From Candidatus Heimdallarchaeota archaeon (GTDB taxonomy: Archaea; Asgardarchaeota; Heimdallarchaeia; Hodarchaeales; S146-22), in the NCBI GenBank assembly GCA_015520535.1, contig WAPZ01000596.1:1-8162 (forward strand): 8,162 nucleotides of DNA. The letters are read 5' to 3'. The notes under the pieces were generated by a model. It worked only from the letters and a program-made list of their open reading frames with translations. It was not told where the DNA came from and made no database searches. The position numbers and the translations under genes were made by a program. Positions 4,983-8,162 of the stretch are shown one piece after another; position 1 is the first letter of the stretch; each line of letters begins with the position of its first letter.

Positions 4983-6485
4983 TTACTTTTTAACGAAAAG
5001 TTGACTGATTTCATTAAGTTTCTCGGCAATTTCTACAAGATTTTCAGTTTGTGCATAAAGTTCTTCGATAGTCGCTGTTTCCTCTTCAATTGATGCATTA
5101 ACTTCTTCGGTTTGGCTTGATACTTGTGATAGTCTCTCTGTAACTGTTGTAACTGTATTCATGATACTGTTGGTTTCTGCAATAATTTGATTTTTAAATT
5201 CATTGAGCAATGTAGCGATGTCTTCTTTGCTTTTTTCAACTGATTTAGAAAAGTCATAAACTTTTTCTGCAATCACAGCGAATGTTGATCCTTCTGACGA
5301 ACGATACGCCTCAAGACGCGCATTAAAAGAAAGTACTTGAACTTGTTCGGCAACCTCTTCTATTGATTTTGTTAACACAGAAATCTTGTCGGAAAAAGTT
5401 GACAAAGAGTTTTGAAGTTTGTTCAGTTCTGTGATAACAGTTTCCGCCATATCCATGCTGTCTTGCATTGCACTTGCGAAAGTAGACGATGATTGGCTTA
5501 TATTATTGGCAAGATCATTTAAATCAGCAAATTGTTGTCGAAAATCACGAACAAGCTCATTAAGTGTATTTGCCGCTTGAATTTGAACGTCTATAGTCTT
5601 TTGCAGTTTAAGCACAATATTATTGTAAAAAGCGGTAGCTTGGGCAATATCATCTAAAGAAATGAAAGATATAGGTATAAAAATATTTGTTTGTGCTAGT
5701 GATATATTTTTCAAGCCTTTTACAAATTCTTTAAGGGCATTATTTGACTGATAGATGAAAAAAGCCGAAGCAATGAGATAAAGCAAAAATAAAAGGCCAA
5801 GCCCTAAAACGTTGAATATGGTCAACGTTTGAACATTGACCAGCGTTGAAATAACGAGAATAAACAGCATCACTGGCGAAATGATGCCAACTAACACTTG
5901 ACGCTGGAACATGCTGAGTGTATTCAAATTATTGACTGATTTGAGAGATATTTGAGCCCAATTTCCGTGTTGAAAACTTTTGTTAACATTTTTTGCTACA
6001 AAAAGATCTAGCAAGTAATTAATAAGGAAAAATGCTGGAAGATGAAGAGAAAGAATATATGCCACACTAGCTAACGTTGCTCCTATGATAATAGTTAAAA
6101 CAGGGACACCCTCCAAAAGAAGTGCAATTACTGCAAGTAAAGCTGCTGTTAATACCACAGCGTAGACCAAAGGAAAGTAGGCAAGAATTAGACGCCGTTT
6201 TTCGCTTGCCAACCGATAAATTCTTTCTTCTACATTCTCTATATTTGCCGCGGTTTGAAGTTTCCTAAAAAAAACCTCTAAAATAATAAAGACGATAAAG
6301 TCTCCGAGTAATGCACTCACAAGAACGGGCAGTCGAATAATGTCCGTCTGTTGTTGAGTCAATATTCCAAAAAGTGGAAAGGCTATAATGAAGAATAACG
6401 ACGCCGTTAATGCCGTTCCATAGAAAATCAATCGTGCTACTACTAAAAGAACGTTACTCTTTTCTTCCACGTTCATTTTTAGCAT
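4983..6485 (-). CDS. Six-TM, HAMP-like, chemoreceptor-type signalling protein with atypical hairpin tip
   Basis: The protein has 500 residues from the preferred ATG. Hydrophobic helices lie at about 11-42, 52-73, 99-124, 127-160, 196-218 and 221-245. There is no extended outside sensor domain, so any signal is probably read in or near the membrane. Residues 246-299 look like a HAMP linker (LDDIAQATAFYNNIVLKLQ). Residues 300-500 form a long coiled-coil hairpin of the methyl-accepting chemotaxis family, with the tip at about 375-408 and Glu-rich possible modification sites near 458-475 (EEVNASIEEETATIEE). The tip keeps NAxxEA (N388-A393) and R395, but the usual QTNLLALNAAIEAARAGE is replaced by QVQVLSFNARLEAYRSSE, followed by one residue fewer before FAVIAEKV. 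GAGGT (6494-6498), 8 nt before the ATG at 6485, supports this start over the upstream TTG at 6500. No CheA, CheW or CheR gene lies nearby, so coupling to chemotaxis is uncertain. Confidence 0.82.
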   Translation of the reverse strand: MLKMNVEEKSNVLLVVARLIFYGTALTASLFFIIAFPLFGILTQQQTDIIRLPVLVSALLGDFIVFIILEVFFRKLQTAANIENVEERIYRLASEKRRLILAYFPLVYAVVLTAALLAVIALLLEGVPVLTIIIGATLASVAYILSLHLPAFFLINYLLDLFVAKNVNKSFQHGNWAQISLKSVNNLNTLSMFQRQVLVGIISPVMLFILVISTLVNVQTLTIFNVLGLGLLFLLYLIASAFFIYQSNNALKEFVKGLKNISLAQTNIFIPISFISLDDIAQATAFYNNIVLKLQKTIDVQIQAANTLNELVRDFRQQFADLNDLANNISQSSSTFASAMQDSMDMAETVITELNKLQNSLSTFSDKISVLTKSIEEVAEQVQVLSFNARLEAYRSSEGSTFAVIAEKVYDFSKSVEKSKEDIATLLNEFKNQIIAETNSIMNTVTTVTERLSQVSSQTEEVNASIEEETATIEELYAQTENLVEIAEKLNEISQLFVKK

Positions 6486-6493
6486 CTTACAAA

Positions 6494-6498
6494 ACCTC
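6494..6498 (-). promoter_or_regulatory. Ribosome binding site deciding the chemoreceptor-like start
   Basis: GAGGT on the minus strand sits 8 nt before ATG 6485 and would fall inside the longer frame from TTG 6500. The shorter 500-residue product is therefore preferred; a further in-frame ATG at 6476 is too distant. Confidence 0.6.
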
Positions 6499-6539
6499 AA
6501 ACAATTTGGTTACAAACAAAAATTATTATTAACAAAAAA

Positions 6540-6553
6540 CTTAACGTTTTAAG
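6540..6553. repeat. Inverted repeat CTTAA-CGTT-TTAAG in the divergent promoter region
   Basis: Five-base arms flank a four-base centre that also contains the palindrome AACGTT. The repeat lies just downstream of the minus-strand TATA box, close to the expected transcription start of the chemoreceptor-like gene, a position suited to a repressor. It is short and AT-rich, so chance is a real alternative. Confidence 0.3.
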
Positions 6554-6554
6554 A

Positions 6555-6564
6555 CTTATAAAGG
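6555..6564 (-). promoter_or_regulatory. TATA box of the chemoreceptor-like gene
   Basis: The minus strand reads CCTTTATAAG, a good archaeal TATA element about 70 nt upstream of the ATG at 6485, predicting a leader of roughly 45 nt. The element is nearly symmetric and could also support rightward transcription toward the glycosylase gene. Confidence 0.5.
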
Positions 6565-6607
6565 TTTTTAAATCTAACCTCTTCACTTTGACTGTAAAAA
6601 TAAGTCT

Positions 6608-6620
6608 AAAAAAATTAAAT
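6608..6620 (+). promoter_or_regulatory. Weak TATA-like stretch upstream of the AlkD-like gene
   Basis: An A/T-only run ending AATTAAAT lies about 46 nt before the ATG at 6666, a suitable distance for a TATA element with a short leader. The match is poor, and TTTTTAAAT at about 6566-6573 is an alternative. Confidence 0.25.
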
Positions 6621-6665
6621 TGCCGGGGAATATTCGTATTATTTAGTTGTAGTAGGGCGATGTAA

Positions 6666-7448
6666 ATGGTAGAAAAATATATAACCGATGTCGCTGATAT
6701 GATTTACCATTACTTGAAAAATGAGGACTTAAATGCCATTGAAAGAAAAATTTTGCCTTATTTAGAAAATCAAAGAACAAAAAAACTCAATTTAGTCAAA
6801 ACGCCTATCTTAAATGCCATAGGGAAAGAATTAGGAAAACGTCTGGAGAGGGAAGCATGGGCATTTGATCGACTTTTTCGCCTTTGGAAAATCTCCTTCT
6901 TTAATGCTAAGAAATTAGAATTCGGTGTGACCAGTGGCAGAGAACTAAGATATATCATTATTAATGCAGTCGGCTGGCTTTCAAAGAAAAACTATGAACA
7001 ATCGAAGAAATTTGTCCTAAAAATCATTGATGACTTAAAAGATTGGGAAATGGTCGATTCATTGGCCTTACGTGTCATGATCAACCTAACAAAAGAAAAT
7101 AAAACTGAAATCTTTTCCCTACTCGAAAAATGGACGCATCATGAAAATAAATGGATTCATCGCCTTACAGCAGCAACAATACCATCATATATACGTACTA
7201 AGCCAAATGAAGCAAATGACTGCCTAAATATTTTACAAAGACTCATGACAGATGAGGATCAGGATGTCAAAAAGGCTGTTGCGTGGGCACTTCGAGAAAT
7301 AACAAAAAAAGATCCTAAAGCGGTTTTTAACTTCTTGTTATCCTATCTTCCAACAATAAACCGCCATACACGATGGATCGTTAAGGAAGGATCAAAAAAA
7401 CTTCCAACAGAATGGCGGCGTTCAGTATTAGATAAATTAGTGGAATAA
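6666..7448 (+). CDS. AlkD-like DNA alkylation repair glycosylase (HEAT-like repeats)
   Basis: The protein has 260 residues and is built of repeated helix pairs, as in the AlkD/AlkC family that excises bulky or positively charged alkylated bases such as N3- and N7-alkylpurines without base flipping. Residues matching the known Bacillus AlkD active site are present in order: W127 and D131 in DWEMVDSLAL (AlkD W109 and D113), R166 in WIHRL (R148) and W207 in VAWALREITKK (W187). The length is close to the family norm of about 230-260, and W237 in RWIVKEG matches the C-terminal repeat. The ATG at 6666 is preceded by AGGGCGAT, an imperfect ribosome site. The gene is divergent from the chemoreceptor-like gene and ends 2 bp from the convergent acetyltransferase stop. 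Catalytic activity is likely from residue conservation but not proven. No relation to the envelope genes is implied. Confidence 0.85.
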   Translation: MVEKYITDVADMIYHYLKNEDLNAIERKILPYLENQRTKKLNLVKTPILNAIGKELGKRLEREAWAFDRLFRLWKISFFNAKKLEFGVTSGRELRYIIINAVGWLSKKNYEQSKKFVLKIIDDLKDWEMVDSLALRVMINLTKENKTEIFSLLEKWTHHENKWIHRLTAATIPSYIRTKPNEANDCLNILQRLMTDEDQDVKKAVAWALREITKKDPKAVFNFLLSYLPTINRHTRWIVKEGSKKLPTEWRRSVLDKLVE

Positions 7449-7450
7449 AG

Positions 7451-7963
7451 TCATGGAGATGGTTTTCTCCAAACAATTTCTTGAACAACAATTCTTTTTC
7501 CCCTAAGTGGCATGAAATTATCGGTGAGTTCAAATCCGTTTTTTAGATAAAATTTTTTGGGAGAATAATATGGTGTACCATCGGGTTTTTTTAAGGAATC
7601 ATCGGGGATAATCCACCCATGCAATTCATTTGTTTTTTGCTTTGCATAATTTAATAAGGCGGTACCAATCCCTCTTCTTTGATATTTACGCTCAATCGCC
7701 ATGCTAAACCACATTTTTCCTTCATGAAGCGATAAATGAATAAATCCGATAATAGGGCTATTATTTTCTTTTTCATTGGCAGTTATGGGTTTTACGACCA
7801 CGAGTTCATGATTTTCTCCAATTACCCACTGCAAAATATGTCGCTGTTGTAATCGATCAAGCTGCTCGGGATATTCATTATAAGCAATCTCTATGATTCG
7901 CCTGGCAACTGCGGGAGAAAATGTCTCCACGGTGATTTTTTCGATGTCAAACGATTGATTCAT
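7451..7963 (-). CDS. GNAT-family N-acetyltransferase
   Basis: The protein has 170 residues, the usual size for a single GNAT domain. The acetyl-CoA pyrophosphate-binding motif A is clear: ERKYQRRGIGTALLNYAKQK (91-110), with R96-R97-G98-I99-G100 after a beta strand (MWFSMAI, 84-90). The late motif B is FYLKNGFEL (138-146), where the aromatic residue and NGF are typical. An N-terminal strand and two helices (about 10-50) would form the acceptor side. The acceptor substrate cannot be predicted, and small-molecule or protein N-acetylation are both possible. The start is ATG 7963 with only a weak upstream GGGAT. It converges on the AlkD-like gene with two bases between stop codons, so each message must run antisense into the other unless termination occurs inside the coding regions. 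Confidence 0.85.
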   Translation of the reverse strand: MNQSFDIEKITVETFSPAVARRIIEIAYNEYPEQLDRLQQRHILQWVIGENHELVVVKPITANEKENNSPIIGFIHLSLHEGKMWFSMAIERKYQRRGIGTALLNYAKQKTNELHGWIIPDDSLKKPDGTPYYSPKKFYLKNGFELTDNFMPLRGKRIVVQEIVWRKPSP

Positions 7964-8030
7964 GAAAATCCCAACTAAGTTCTGTTGATTTATGCATGAA
8001 CTATCTCAACAACTAGCTTTTGTGAAAGTG

Positions 8031-8044
8031 TTTTAAAAATATTT
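8031..8044 (-). promoter_or_regulatory. TATA-like box of the acetyltransferase gene
   Basis: The minus strand reads AAATATTTTTAAAA, 68-81 nt upstream of the ATG at 7963, predicting a leader of about 45 nt. A 13-bp inverted repeat (GCAAAA-T-TTTTGC, 8063-8075) lies 18 bp further upstream and could be a regulator site. Nothing else recognisable was found up to the window edge. Confidence 0.4.
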
Positions 8045-8162
8045 CTACACCTTACATGTCTTGCAAAATTTTTGCTTTTCACATTTTGTTAATAATTCTA
8101 TAAGCGCAAGGCATTTTTTTACAATATAACCACATTTTAAGACTAAACTTTATGTAAAACAC

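Noticed and set aside
4941..5093. 50-codon + strand frame starting MSKKWQQIKR
   Set aside because: Two thirds is antisense to the chemoreceptor-like gene, there is no ribosome site, and the second half is the reverse complement of a coding helix.
6770..6958. 62-codon - strand frame
   Set aside because: It is antisense within the AlkD-like gene and has no independent support.
7983..8011. TGTTGA/TCAACA inverted repeat upstream of the acetyltransferase
   Set aside because: Six-base arms separated by 17 bases in AT-rich DNA are too weak to call a regulatory element.
8046..8162. Possible gene or RNA at the right edge
   Set aside because: Both strands break into very short frames, and no tRNA-like or other structured RNA pattern was recognised.

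Overview
The window reads as archaeal, AT-rich chromosomal DNA. TATA-like boxes lie 30-100 nt upstream of genes. Shine-Dalgarno sites match an archaeal 16S tail (GAGGTGA, GGTGATC). Several envelope proteins carry N-terminal signal/anchor helices, and one ends in a PGF-type sorting tail. That tail, a membrane protein with a cytoplasmic longin/roadblock-like domain, and Asp/Asn-rich surface spacers together suggest an Asgard (Promethearchaeota) archaeon, possibly Heimdallarchaeia-like. This placement is an inference from protein style, because the window holds no rRNA or other marker gene.

Layout: the 3' end of an unknown + strand gene (1-90) faces a block of four - strand genes. In transcription order these are: a membrane-anchored transcriptional regulator with an outside Ig-like domain and two cytoplasmic winged helices (4642-3389); a small membrane protein with four helix-borne histidines arranged as in transmembrane di-heme b cytochromes (3247-2630); a 7-TM protein fused to a longin/roadblock-like domain (2584-1520), 45 bp behind the cytochrome gene; and a secreted, C-terminally sorted surface protein (1335-196). 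A further - strand gene encodes a 6-TM, HAMP-like, chemoreceptor-type signalling protein (6485-4983). It is divergent from an AlkD-like DNA glycosylase (6666-7448, +), which meets a GNAT acetyltransferase (7963-7451, -) tail to tail with 2 bp between the stop codons.

The main discovery is a near-identical 15-bp imperfect palindrome, GGAACAATTCTTTCC or GGAACAATTTATTCC. It occurs three times: upstream of the regulator, upstream of the cytochrome/7-TM pair, and upstream of the surface-protein gene. In each case a TTTAAA-type box follows 8 nt downstream in the direction of transcription. This ties four genes into one probable regulon, with the membrane wHTH protein as the obvious candidate regulator and its own likely target. 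All three proteins directly behind a motif also place an acidic Asp/Asn/Gly-rich stretch just after the first hydrophobic segment. The working model is an envelope signalling/electron-transfer locus: outside sensor-regulator, transmembrane heme protein, 7-TM cytoplasmic adaptor and surface protein. The sensed signal, electron donor and electron acceptor cannot be read from the sequence.

The only gene-free stretch over 300 bases is 4643-4982, which holds the two candidate promoters and the operator of the regulator gene plus the T-rich 3' zone of the chemoreceptor-like gene. No tRNA, rRNA, insertion sequence, CRISPR array or attachment site was seen.
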